Below are positions 1-7,161 of a stretch of DNA of 17,973 bases, one piece after another. A program made the translations under genes and the position numbers. The stretch is from positions 1-17,973 of the forward strand of contig DATJBF010000093.1 in assembly GCA_035515475.1 (NCBI GenBank), read 5' to 3'. Under the pieces are notes generated by a model. It did not search any database. It was given only the letters and a program-made list of their open reading frames with translations, and was not told where the DNA came from. Each line of letters starts with the position of its first letter. Position 1 is the stretch's first letter. The stretch is from DATJBF01 sp035515475 (GTDB lineage: Bacteria; Verrucomicrobiota; Verrucomicrobiia; Palsa-1439).

Positions 1-101
1 TTGTGCCTGTGTGCAGTTGAATCGGAGCGGCCACCGTTTGGTGAGCGACCCCGCCAAGGGCTGAGGATGAGTTTCGCATAATCAAACCCATCCAAACTCA
101 T
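1..101 (-). CDS. possible partial ORF running off left edge
   Basis: An ATG at 101 reads leftward on the minus strand without a stop to the window edge (33 codons visible). Its ATGA overlaps the stop codon of the upstream small gene (stop at 98-100), the coupling typical of operon genes. The visible peptide begins MSLDGFDYAKLIL and then becomes rich in Gly, Ser and Arg; I recognise no family. Against it: short visible length, unremarkable composition, and an inverted repeat (65-74/94-103) that covers its first codons. It may be non-coding downstream sequence. Confidence 0.22.
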   Translation of the reverse strand, partial: MSLDGFDYAKLILSPWRGRSPNGGRSDSTAHRH

Positions 102-103
102 CC
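65..103. repeat. 10-bp perfect inverted repeat at end of the minus-strand small gene
   Basis: GGATGAGTTT (65-74) and AAACTCATCC (94-103) are perfectly complementary around a 19-base loop. The right arm extended, AAACTCATCCGGTGGCC (94-110), also pairs with GGCCACCG at 29-36, so the left arm is split by about 28 bases. AAACCCATCC (84-93) is a near-direct repeat of the right arm. It overlaps the stop codon of the small gene; a terminator is possible, but no T-run follows. Confidence 0.4.
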
Positions 104-307
104 GGTGGCCTTTTGCCTACTGCATAATTCCGGCTTAGAGAGCACAAGCGACACTGCACCCGTGGCGAGAATGGCATAATTCAGTATCTTGTTGCGCTCC
201 TGCTTCTCGGTATCAATCTCCTTGCGGGTCTGCACGAAGTACTCCCGCTCGAACTGAGAAAACGCATCGGTCGGCTTTGTGAAACTGTGCTGGGTGGTGT
301 CGCTCAT
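98..307 (-). CDS. small single-pass membrane protein, unknown
   Basis: A 69-aa protein of no family I recognise. Residues about 1-45 are polar and charged, with a helical stretch rich in Glu, Lys and Gln (FEREYFVQTRKEIDTEKQ). They are followed by one hydrophobic segment (ILNYAILATGAVSLVLS) and a short polar tail. The predicted topology is a single membrane helix close to the C-terminus. I chose the ATG at 307. A TTG at 331 would add eight residues and sit only two bases after the rmuC stop, but neither start has a clear ribosome binding site. The gene follows rmuC on the same strand and is probably co-transcribed with it. The abrupt end just after the helix (SKPELCSRQKATG) could mean it is a truncated version of a longer two-helix protein; this is inference. 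Confidence 0.6.
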   Translation of the reverse strand: MSDTTQHSFTKPTDAFSQFEREYFVQTRKEIDTEKQERNKILNYAILATGAVSLVLSKPELCSRQKATG

Positions 308-333
308 AGGCAAGACGGGCGGGGCTGGCAATC

Positions 334-1341
334 TCAGGATGACAACGCAGGCGGCAGTTGCGGCTGCTCGGCCTGGCTGAGTTTGGCGTCGAGTTTGGTC
401 AGCGTTTTCTCGGTGTCGGTGTAAGCGCCAGAAGCGTTGGTGAGATGGCGGCCGAGCAGGCGGAAATTCTCTTCCAGCTTCTCGAAATCGCCGCGCAGCC
501 GCGCCAGGGTCGCCAGAATCTCCTGAGCCCGTTCTTCGACCTTCATGCCGCGCAGGCCAAGCAGAATTGTCTGGAGGTAGGCGTAGAAGCTGTTCGGTGA
601 AACGGGAATCACCCGCCGCTCCAGCGCGTAGCCGAAAAGCTGCCGATCTTCGCCGGTTTCCTCCCGGATGATCGTCTCGTAATAGACGTTCTCGGCCGGC
701 ACGTACATCAGCGCAAAATCATACGTGCCTTCGTCGGGCAGGATGTACTTGGTGGCGATGGCGTCCACGTGTTTCTTCACGTCCTTCAAGAATTGCTTGC
801 GGGCGGCGACCCGTTCCACGTCACCCTGCGCCTCAACAATGCGCTTGAAGTTCTCGTATGGAAACTTCGCGTCCACGGGGACGAATTTCTGCCCAATCTG
901 AATGACCGCGTCGACCGCCTCGCCGCTCTTGAATCGGTGCTGCAGCTTGAAATGTTCGGGAGGGAGGATTTGCGCGAGCAGGTCGCCGAGGAACAGTTCG
1001 CCCATGCCGCCGCGCAGTTTCGGGGCGCGGAGGATGTTGACCAGTTCCGCGGCCGCTTTGCCGACCTCGTGAATCTGCCCGACTTTCTCGCGCAGGTCGC
1101 CTACGACCTTCGCCGCGTTGTCGAGGCGCGTGTTCATCGCGGCGCTGGACTGTTGCAGGTTCTCCGCGACGGTCTGGCCGAACTTGTCCAGCCGCTCCTG
1201 CAATCCATTCATTTGCTGTTGGAGCATCACAAGCGATTGGTCGGATTGCGGCGGCTTGTTGCGTTCGCGGATAACGACGAACACGAGCATTCCGACCGCC
1301 GCAAGCGTAAGCAGGCTGACGGTGATGACAACGGGTTCCAC
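334..1341 (-). CDS. rmuC: RmuC family DNA recombination protein
   Basis: RmuC homologue, 335 aa, shorter than the roughly 475-aa E. coli protein. Order of parts: one N-terminal membrane helix (about 5-25), a Gln-rich coiled-coil region (about 36-90), then the conserved RmuC domain from about 95. That domain includes RGGMGELFLGDLL (110-122) and PVDAKFP (155-161), motifs typical of the family's nuclease-like fold. The family is linked to limiting rearrangements at inverted repeats; its biochemical activity is poorly defined. The start is a GTG at 1341, since the reading begins directly with the hydrophobic anchor. It is divergent from the kdp operon and is followed by a small membrane-protein gene. 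Family assignment is secure; the role is taken from the family. Confidence 0.93.
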   Translation of the reverse strand: MEPVVITVSLLTLAAVGMLVFVVIRERNKPPQSDQSLVMLQQQMNGLQERLDKFGQTVAENLQQSSAAMNTRLDNAAKVVGDLREKVGQIHEVGKAAAELVNILRAPKLRGGMGELFLGDLLAQILPPEHFKLQHRFKSGEAVDAVIQIGQKFVPVDAKFPYENFKRIVEAQGDVERVAARKQFLKDVKKHVDAIATKYILPDEGTYDFALMYVPAENVYYETIIREETGEDRQLFGYALERRVIPVSPNSFYAYLQTILLGLRGMKVEERAQEILATLARLRGDFEKLEENFRLLGRHLTNASGAYTDTEKTLTKLDAKLSQAEQPQLPPALSS

Positions 1342-1454
1342 GGCTCGAAGCTAACATTTGGCCGTGCCAACGGCAATTCTTTGGTTTCAGTCGACGTCAC
1401 TTTGGAGCGCTTCCCAACAAAAGCCGCCCCTTCCATGGCCGCATGGTTGCGCTG

Positions 1455-1551
1455 TGTAGCCGCACTCTTTACGGGTGCGTCCGAGGAGTGCGTCTCGCAG
1501 ACCCGGCTTCCGTATGCGCGTTTCCCGCGCAGGCTGAAGCCTGCGGCTACA
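1455..1551. repeat. 97-bp palindromic repeat element (REP/MITE-like)
   Basis: The element is bounded by perfect 10-bp inverted ends, TGTAGCCGCA (1455-1464) and TGCGGCTACA (1542-1551). Inside are a second inverted pair, CGCACTC (1461-1467) with GAGTGCG (1486-1492), and a near-continuous palindrome GCAGGCTGAAGCCTGC (1529-1544; 7-bp arms, 2-nt centre). There is no coding capacity. It lies between divergent rmuC and the kdp promoter. The structure is seen directly; that it is a dispersed genomic repeat is inference from its form. Confidence 0.6.
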
Positions 1552-1566
1552 GTTCTGCCTGGGGCT

Positions 1567-1633
1567 GTTAGCGATATTTTAACACGGCGGCGCCCCGTTT
1601 TAATTAACGTTTCGCCAACGAGCGGGCGATAGT
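1567..1633 (+). promoter_or_regulatory. probable KdpE-controlled promoter of kdp operon 1
   Basis: The 17-mer GTTAGCGATATTTTAAC (1567-1583) contains TTAGC and TTAAC half-sites 11 bp apart, the spacing of OmpR/PhoB-type direct repeats. A further TTTTAATTAAC lies at 1598-1608, and a weak -10-like GATAGT at 1628-1633, about 30 bp before the first gene of the operon. The same arrangement with identical internal distances occurs before the second kdp operon (7832-7899), where 14 of the 17 bases match. There is no good -35 box, as expected for an activator-dependent promoter. KdpE as the binder is inference from the targets and from the kdpDE genes nearby. Confidence 0.65.
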
Positions 1634-1662
1634 GGCCGCGTGAAAACGAACGGGGATTTTCA

Positions 1663-1746
1663 ATGAATGACCTGATCTACATCGGAATTGTCGTGGCGTT
1701 TTTCGTCGTCAGCGCGCTGTACGTGCGCTTTTGCGAGCGGTTGTAG
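1663..1746 (+). CDS. 27-aa membrane microprotein upstream of kdpF
   Basis: A 27-residue ORF: a short polar start (MNDLIYIG), a continuous hydrophobic helix (IVVAFFVVSALYV), then the tail RFCERL. It is the first gene after the kdp promoter and ends nine bases before kdpF. Its TAG overlaps the AGGAGA that serves kdpF (1745-1750), which suggests translational coupling. It lacks the Pro-Glu-Lys/Arg-Phe ending of KdpF, so it is not a duplicate kdpF. I believe similar one-helix peptides ending in a charged Cys motif occur before kdpF in other phyla, but I know of no assigned function. A role in assembling or stabilising the Kdp complex is inference. It could also act only as a leader peptide. Confidence 0.62.
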   Translation: MNDLIYIGIVVAFFVVSALYVRFCERL

Positions 1747-1755
1747 GAGACGACC

Positions 1756-1839
1756 ATGGAAACAATCATTGTGAGCATCGTTTCGCTGCTTCTGTTCGGC
1801 TACTTGTTCGCGGCCATGATTTGGCCGGAGAAATTCTGA
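1756..1839 (+). CDS. kdpF: K+-transporting ATPase subunit KdpF
   Basis: A 27-aa single-helix protein (METIIVSIVSLLLFGYLF, then AAMI) ending in WPEKF, the hallmark C-terminus of KdpF, which is about 29 aa in E. coli. KdpF is a small lipid-like stabilising subunit of the KdpFABC complex in the inner membrane. The ATG at 1756 has AGGAGA five bases upstream. The gene lies nine bases after the preceding microprotein gene and nine bases before kdpA, in canonical kdpFABC order. It has no counterpart in the second kdp operon of this window. Confidence 0.9.
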   Translation: METIIVSIVSLLLFGYLFAAMIWPEKF

Positions 1840-1848
1840 GGAACCACT

Positions 1849-3648
1849 ATGCAAGCCTCTGGATGGATACAACTCGCCCTCTATGTCGTCGCGCTCGTGC
1901 TGATTACCAAGCCGATGGGACTCTATTTGTTCCAGGTGTTGGATGCCGACGGCCGGACCTGGTTCGACCCCGTGTTCAAGCCGCTGGAACGGCTCACCTA
2001 TCGGTTGATGGGGGTGGACGCCGGCAAGGAGCACGACTGGAAGCAGTACACGTTCGCGATGCTGCTATTCAGCATGGTGAGCCTGCTGTTCACTTATGCG
2101 ATCCTGAGACTGCAGCACCTCTTGCCGTTGAATCCGCAGGGGCTGGCCGCGTTGACGACCCATCTGGCTTTCAACACCGCCGCCAGTTTCACGAGCAACA
2201 CCAACTGGCAAAGCTACGGTGGCGAATCCACGATGTCGTATTTCTCGCAGATGGTCGCGTTGGTGATTCACAACTTCGTTTCTGCCGCGACCGGCATTGC
2301 CATCGCCGCGGCGCTGGTGCGCGGCATTGCCCGTCATTCCGCCAAGACCATCGGCAATTTCTGGGTCGATCTCGTGCGCACGACTTACTACCTGCTGTTG
2401 CCGATTTGCCTCGTCTACGCCGTGTTTCTCGTGTCGCAAGGGATGATTCAGAACTTCAAACCTTACACGCACGCCAAGCTGGTCGAGCCATACAAGATCT
2501 CGGTCGCCAAGACCGACGACAAAGGCCAGCCGGTTCTCGACAAGGAAGGCAAGCCGGTCATGGAAGAGCAGACCGTAGACGAACAACTCATCGTCCAAGG
2601 TCCGATGGCGTCGCAAATCGCCATGAAGATGCTCGGCACAAACGGCGGCGGTTATGTCAACGCCAACGCCGCGCATCCGTTCGAGAATCCGACGCCGCTC
2701 TCGAATTTCTTCCAGATGCTTTCCATTTTTAGCATCGGCAGCGGCCTGACCTATTATCTCGGGCGGATGGTGAAAAACCAGAAGCACGGTTGGGCCGTGT
2801 GGGCGACGATGTTCGTGCTGTTCCTTGCCGGGACATGGCTTTGCTGGTGGGCCGAAGCCAAAGGCAATCCGATTCACCAACAACTCGGCGTTGCGGTCGC
2901 CGATGGCAACATGGAAGGAAAGGAAGTCCGCTTCGGCATTTTCAATTCCGCCTTGTTTGCCACGATCACCACCGACGCCTCCTGCGGCGCGGTCAATTCG
3001 ATGCACGATTCCTTCACCGGGCTGGGCGGTTTTGTCCCGCTGTTCAACATCGAACTCGGCGAAGTTATCTTTGGCGGCGTCGGCGCGGGTTTGTACGGAA
3101 TGCTGGTCTTTGTGGTGCTCGCGGTCTTCATTGCCGGGCTGATGGTCGGGCGCACCCCCGAATACCTCGGCAAGAAGATCGAGTCCTACGAGGTGAAGAT
3201 GGCGATGTTGGCGTTGCTAATTCTGGCAATCGACATCCTGGCCTTTGCCGCGTGGGCGGCTGTCAGTCAGTGGGGGCTGGCCGGTCTCAACAATTCCGGC
3301 CCGCACGGCCTGAGCGAGATTCTTTACGCCTTCAGTTCCGGCACCGGCAACAACGGCAGCGCCTTCGCGGGTCTCAACGCCAACACGCCGTGGTACAACA
3401 CCACGTTGGGGTTGGCCATGCTCATCGGCCGATTCATCATGATCATCCCGATCCTGGCGATGGCCGGCTCGCTCGCACGGAAGAAAATTTCGCCGCCCAG
3501 CGCCGGGACGTTCCCGGTTGCCGGCGGCACATTCGTCATTCTACTGCTCGGCACGGTGTTGTTGATCGGCGCGCTGAACTTTGTTCCGGCGCTCACCCTC
3601 GGCCCGATCGTCGAACACTTCCAAACCCTCCAAGGGAAATTGTACTAG
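1849..3648 (+). CDS. kdpA: K+-transporting ATPase subunit KdpA (copy 1)
   Basis: Potassium-binding, channel-like subunit of KdpFABC, 599 aa (E. coli 557), a polytopic membrane protein of the superfamily of K+ transporters. All four selectivity-filter loops are visible: SNTNWQ (116-121), GTNGGG (263-268), SCGAVNSMHDS (378-388) and GNNGSAFAG (500-508). The extra length is largely a charged extracytoplasmic stretch at about 218-250 (KTDDKGQPVLDKEGKPVM). The ATG at 1849 is preceded by GAGGAA. It ends two bases before kdpB. The third filter loop is of the SCGAVN type, unlike copy 2, so the two KdpA proteins belong to different lineages. Confidence 0.97.
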   Translation: MQASGWIQLALYVVALVLITKPMGLYLFQVLDADGRTWFDPVFKPLERLTYRLMGVDAGKEHDWKQYTFAMLLFSMVSLLFTYAILRLQHLLPLNPQGLAALTTHLAFNTAASFTSNTNWQSYGGESTMSYFSQMVALVIHNFVSAATGIAIAAALVRGIARHSAKTIGNFWVDLVRTTYYLLLPICLVYAVFLVSQGMIQNFKPYTHAKLVEPYKISVAKTDDKGQPVLDKEGKPVMEEQTVDEQLIVQGPMASQIAMKMLGTNGGGYVNANAAHPFENPTPLSNFFQMLSIFSIGSGLTYYLGRMVKNQKHGWAVWATMFVLFLAGTWLCWWAEAKGNPIHQQLGVAVADGNMEGKEVRFGIFNSALFATITTDASCGAVNSMHDSFTGLGGFVPLFNIELGEVIFGGVGAGLYGMLVFVVLAVFIAGLMVGRTPEYLGKKIESYEVKMAMLALLILAIDILAFAAWAAVSQWGLAGLNNSGPHGLSEILYAFSSGTGNNGSAFAGLNANTPWYNTTLGLAMLIGRFIMIIPILAMAGSLARKKISPPSAGTFPVAGGTFVILLLGTVLLIGALNFVPALTLGPIVEHFQTLQGKLY

Positions 3649-3650
3649 CC

Positions 3651-5690
3651 ATGACACAGAAACCTCCATCCCTATTCGATTGGAACATCGTCGGCCCGGC
3701 CATCGGCGACGCGTTTAAGAAACTTAGTCCGCGGCTGATGATCAAGAACCCGGTCATGTTCGTGACCGAAGTCGGCGCGGCGTTGACCACGATGGGAATC
3801 TTCACCGCACCCGCGGAGCGCGGCTTCGTTGCGCAACTCGCGGTCTGGCTGTGGTTCACGGTGCTCTTCGCCAACTTCGCCGAAGCCGTGGCGGAAGGCC
3901 GCGGCAAAGCCCAAGCCAATGCGTTGCGGAAGGCCCGCAAAGACACGATCGCCCGCCGGTTGCGCAATAAGATCGAGGAGAAGGTGCCCGCACCGGAATT
4001 GCACAAGGGCGACCTCGTCGTGTGCGAGGCGGGCGAGGTCATCCCGGCCGACGGCGATGTGGTGGAAGGCATCGCGAGCGTGGACGAATCCGCCATTACC
4101 GGTGAGTCCGCGCCCGTCATTCGCGAAAGCGGAGGTGACCGTTGCGCCGTGACCGGCGGCACGCGCGTGCTCAGCGACCGCATCGTCATCCGCATCACGA
4201 TGGAGAAGGGCCACGGCTTCCTCGACCGCATGATCGCGCTCGTCGAAGGCGCGACACGTCAGAAGACGCCCAACGAAATCGCGCTGACGATCCTGCTGGC
4301 GGCGTTGACATTCATTTTCCTGCTCGTCTGCGTGACGCTAAAGCCCTTTGGAACTTACTCGAACGCGGCATTCTCCGTGCCCGTGCTGGTCGCACTGCTC
4401 GTGTGTTTGATTCCGACAACGATCGGCGGACTCCTGAGCGCCATCGGCATTGCCGGCATGGATCGCGTGCTGCAACGTAACGTCATGGCGATGAGCGGTC
4501 GCGCCGTCGAGGCGGCTGGCGACGTGGACGTACTGTTGCTCGACAAGACCGGCACGATCACGCTCGGCAACCGCATGGCCACGGCCTTCCTGCCCGCGCC
4601 GAACGTCAAACCCGAACGTCTGGCTGACGCCGCGCAACTCGCCTCGCTCGCCGACGAAACGCCCGAAGGCCGTTCCATCGTCGTGCTCGCGAAAGAGAAA
4701 TACAACCTGCGCGGCCGGGAAGTGGCCGAACCCCACGCAAAATTCGTTCCGTTCACCGCGCAGACGCGCATGAGCGGCGTGGACTTCGGCGACGGCAACG
4801 GCGGCGTCAAACGCCGGATTCGCAAGGGCGCGGCCGACGCGATCATGCAATGGGTCGCGGAACAAGGTGGCCAAGACCACAAAACCATCCTGCAAGGCGT
4901 CGAGGAGATTTCCCGTTCGGGGGGCACGCCCCTTGTCGTCGCGGAAGGGCGCGAGGTGCTCGGTGTCGTGCATTTGAAGGACATCGTCAAGGGCGGGATC
5001 AAGGAGCGGTTTATTCACCTGCGTAAGATGGGCATCCGCACCGTGATGATTACCGGCGACAACCCGCTCACGGCGGCTGCCATCGCCGCCGAGGCGGGCG
5101 TGGACGATTTCATGGCGCAGGCGACGCCGGAACAGAAACTGAAGCGCATCCGCGAAGAACAAGCCGCGGGCCATCTCGTCGCGATGACCGGCGACGGCAC
5201 GAACGATGCGCCGGCCTTGGCGCAAGCCGATGTGGGCGTGGCGATGAACACCGGCACGCAGGCGGCGCGCGAGGCCGGCAACATGGTGGACCTCGACAGC
5301 AACCCGACCAAGTTGCTCGACATCGTCGAAATCGGCAAACAAATGCTCATCACACGCGGCTCGCTCACGACGTTCAGCATCGCCAACGACGTGGCCAAAT
5401 ACTTCGCCATCATCCCGGCCATGCTGATGGCGACCTTTCCCGCCATCGCGCCGTTGAACATCATGGGCCTGCACAGCCCGACCAGCGCGATCCTGAGCGC
5501 CGTCATCTTCAACGCGCTCATCATCATCGCGCTGATTCCGTTGGCGCTGCGCGGGGTGAAGTACACGCCGATCGGCGCGCTCCGCACCTTGCAACGCAAC
5601 CTGCTCATTTACGGGTTCGGCGGAGTCATTATTCCATTCATCGGCATCAAAGCCATCGACATCATCATCACCACCCTCAATCTGGTGTAA
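3651..5690 (+). CDS. kdpB: K+-transporting ATPase catalytic subunit KdpB (copy 1)
   Basis: P-type ATPase subunit that drives K+ uptake through KdpA, 679 aa (E. coli 682). Motifs: TGES of the actuator domain at 150-153, phosphorylated Asp298 in DKTGTIT, nucleotide-domain motifs FTAQTRMSG and KGAADA, and GDGTNDAP at 514-521. The Asp580/Lys583 pair lies in the IANDVAKYF membrane helix. Ser153 of TGES corresponds to the E. coli Ser162 known as the site of inhibitory phosphorylation, so that control could operate here. The ATG at 3651, two bases after the kdpA stop, gives the family's normal N-terminus; the open frame continues upstream inside kdpA but is not used. No strong ribosome binding site is seen, so coupling to kdpA translation is likely. 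Confidence 0.97.
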   Translation: MTQKPPSLFDWNIVGPAIGDAFKKLSPRLMIKNPVMFVTEVGAALTTMGIFTAPAERGFVAQLAVWLWFTVLFANFAEAVAEGRGKAQANALRKARKDTIARRLRNKIEEKVPAPELHKGDLVVCEAGEVIPADGDVVEGIASVDESAITGESAPVIRESGGDRCAVTGGTRVLSDRIVIRITMEKGHGFLDRMIALVEGATRQKTPNEIALTILLAALTFIFLLVCVTLKPFGTYSNAAFSVPVLVALLVCLIPTTIGGLLSAIGIAGMDRVLQRNVMAMSGRAVEAAGDVDVLLLDKTGTITLGNRMATAFLPAPNVKPERLADAAQLASLADETPEGRSIVVLAKEKYNLRGREVAEPHAKFVPFTAQTRMSGVDFGDGNGGVKRRIRKGAADAIMQWVAEQGGQDHKTILQGVEEISRSGGTPLVVAEGREVLGVVHLKDIVKGGIKERFIHLRKMGIRTVMITGDNPLTAAAIAAEAGVDDFMAQATPEQKLKRIREEQAAGHLVAMTGDGTNDAPALAQADVGVAMNTGTQAAREAGNMVDLDSNPTKLLDIVEIGKQMLITRGSLTTFSIANDVAKYFAIIPAMLMATFPAIAPLNIMGLHSPTSAILSAVIFNALIIIALIPLALRGVKYTPIGALRTLQRNLLIYGFGGVIIPFIGIKAIDIIITTLNLV

Positions 5691-5694
5691 TCCC

Positions 5695-6285
5695 ATGAAA
5701 GAATTCTTCTCTGAAATCCGGGGCGCGGTCGTGTCCACCTTGGTGCTCGGCGTCGTGTGTTGCGGGCTGTATCCGCTGGTCGTGTTCGGCATTGCGCAAG
5801 TTGCCTTCCGCGACAAGGCCAACGGAAGCTTGATCGTGGACGCGAACGGCGACGTACGCGGCTCGAAATTGATTGGCCAGGGATTCACCGCCGAGAAATA
5901 TTTCCATCCGCGTCCCTCGGCGGCCGGCAACGGCTACGACGCCGCCAACTCCGGCGGTAGCAATCTTGGCCCGACTTCGCAGAAACTGAACGACGAGATC
6001 AAGGACCGCGTCGCGGCGTATCGCAAAGAAAACAGGCTGTCGGACTCCGAACCAGTGCCGGCCGATGCCGTCACCGCGTCCGGCAGCGGCCTCGACCCGC
6101 AGATCAGCGTTCACAATGCGGAGTTGCAGGTTGCACGTGTCGCCAAAGCGCGCGGATTGCCGGAGCAGCAGGTCCGCGCTCTCGTCAACAAGTACACCGA
6201 CCGACCGGATCTGGGCGTTCTGGGAGATGCGGGGGTGAATGTGCTGCTGCTAAACCTGGCTCTCGACGCAGGGAACAAGTCATGA
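5695..6285 (+). CDS. kdpC: K+-transporting ATPase subunit KdpC (copy 1)
   Basis: Membrane-anchored KdpC, 196 aa (E. coli 190). It has one N-terminal membrane helix (about 11-32) ending in YPLVVFGIAQVAF, then an extracytoplasmic domain with family signatures: DKANGSLI, FHPRPSAA, SNLGPTS, PADAVTASGSGLDPQIS, and the C-terminal LLLNLALD. KdpC bridges KdpA and KdpB and influences K+ affinity. It starts four bases after kdpB. Its stop overlaps the start of the next gene (ATGA, 6282-6285), so translation continues directly into the accessory genes. Confidence 0.96.
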   Translation: MKEFFSEIRGAVVSTLVLGVVCCGLYPLVVFGIAQVAFRDKANGSLIVDANGDVRGSKLIGQGFTAEKYFHPRPSAAGNGYDAANSGGSNLGPTSQKLNDEIKDRVAAYRKENRLSDSEPVPADAVTASGSGLDPQISVHNAELQVARVAKARGLPEQQVRALVNKYTDRPDLGVLGDAGVNVLLLNLALDAGNKS

Positions 6286-6821
6286 ATTTCAAAAAGATTC
6301 TCGTGCCGGTAACATTGGCGGACGGATCACGGGCGGCGGTGGCGGTCGCGGCGAACCTAGCGAAAGAATCTGGCGCGTCGCTCGCACTTCTGCATGCGGT
6401 GCAACTCAGCATCGCGGGCGAGGAACGCGGCATTCCGCGCACCCGCCTGGTGGACGATCTGTGCCGCGAGGCCGAAAGCCAATTGCGGCAACTTCTTCAG
6501 AGCGTAACCCTCCAGACGCCAACGGAGATCATCGTTCGCGAGGGGCGACCCGCCGGAATGATTGTGGAATCGGCGCGGTGCCTCGCGGTCGACGCGATCG
6601 TGATGTTCACGCACGGTTATCGCGGCTGGCTCAGGTGGTTGCATCGCAACACCGCTCTTCAGGTTCTGAGGCACGCGCCTTGCCCGGTGTGGCTGGTATC
6701 ACCGGGCAGGCGCGACGGCATTTCCTTGGTATTGGTAGATCGCGCCACAGCGAACCAATGTGAGAAACCTCATGAAGACGCAGGCCCACCTCAATCGGTG
6801 CTTCGAGTTTCAGTTTCCTGA
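6282..6821 (+). CDS. universal stress protein (UspA family) in kdp operon
   Basis: Cytoplasmic Usp-fold protein, 179 aa; a typical single Usp domain is about 140-150. Visible: the N-terminal beta strand KKILVPVT, HAV at strand two, the DAIVMFTHGYRGW segment, and the C-terminal APCPVWLVSPG. The usual nucleotide loop G-2x-G-9x-G-S/T is degenerate: Gly112 and Gly115 are present, but the expected GS(T/V)A reads RNTA (122-125), so ATP binding is doubtful. About 35 residues after Pro141 do not look like Usp sequence and read 50 bases into the next gene in another frame. The gene overlaps kdpC by four bases. In E. coli, UspC acts as a scaffold for KdpD/KdpE; a similar role here is inference. Confidence 0.85.
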   Translation: MNFKKILVPVTLADGSRAAVAVAANLAKESGASLALLHAVQLSIAGEERGIPRTRLVDDLCREAESQLRQLLQSVTLQTPTEIIVREGRPAGMIVESARCLAVDAIVMFTHGYRGWLRWLHRNTALQVLRHAPCPVWLVSPGRRDGISLVLVDRATANQCEKPHEDAGPPQSVLRVSVS

Positions 6822-7161
6822 CGTTGACACCCGAATTCTCGTCGAGGATTCGGAAGACGGCGTGGTCATCCATGCGTCGCGGGACACTTTCTCCCAGCGG
6901 CGCAAGATCTGTTTCATTCGCGAACTGGCGGCGGAAGGTTTTATCGCGGATTGCTTCCAGTGGTCGGGACGGGGTGTTCACTGGCTGGTGGACGATTCGC
7001 TTGCGCGGCGGCGACCAGATGTTGCCTCTCGCACGAACCGGTTCATGATTCGTCTGTTTCTGGGCGTGGTGTCGTTGTACTTGGCGCTGATGGCTGGCGC
7101 CATCTTGCACGGGCGAGACCACCAGGCCGTCAAAGCCGTTACCCAGTCGGAAGTGCCGTGA
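6772..7161 (+). CDS. kdp-associated membrane-anchored protein, unknown family
   Basis: A 129-aa protein I cannot place in a named family. Residues 1-85 form a soluble domain with a conserved N-terminal block (FQFPDVDTRI, then EDGVVIHASRDTFS, RRK and CFIRELAAEGFI). A single membrane helix (about 93-112) and a short polar tail follow. The first 50 residues match the remnant after the second kdpC (12405) at 32 of 50 positions, so both kdp operons carried this gene. I chose the ATG at 6772; a GTG at 6760 would add four residues. It overlaps the usp gene end by 50 bases, and its own stop overlaps the next start (GTGA). A role in Kdp assembly or signalling is inferred from context only. Confidence 0.75.
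   Translation: MKTQAHLNRCFEFQFPDVDTRILVEDSEDGVVIHASRDTFSQRRKICFIRELAAEGFIADCFQWSGRGVHWLVDDSLARRRPDVASRTNRFMIRLFLGVVSLYLALMAGAILHGRDHQAVKAVTQSEVP

Noticed and set aside
769..1632. Plus-strand open frame over rmuC and the intergenic region
   Set aside because: It is the complement of a conserved rmuC and continues through the palindromic repeat; it has no recognisable domain.
2790..3650. Upstream extension of the kdpB copy 1 frame
   Set aside because: The extension is Arg-rich, lies wholly inside kdpA in another frame, and the ATG at 3651 gives the normal KdpB N-terminus and length.
4338..5930. Long antisense open frame (530 codons) opposite kdpB copy 1
   Set aside because: It is His-, Arg- and Asp-rich with no domain pattern, and opposes a fully conserved kdpB; it reflects high GC content and codon bias.
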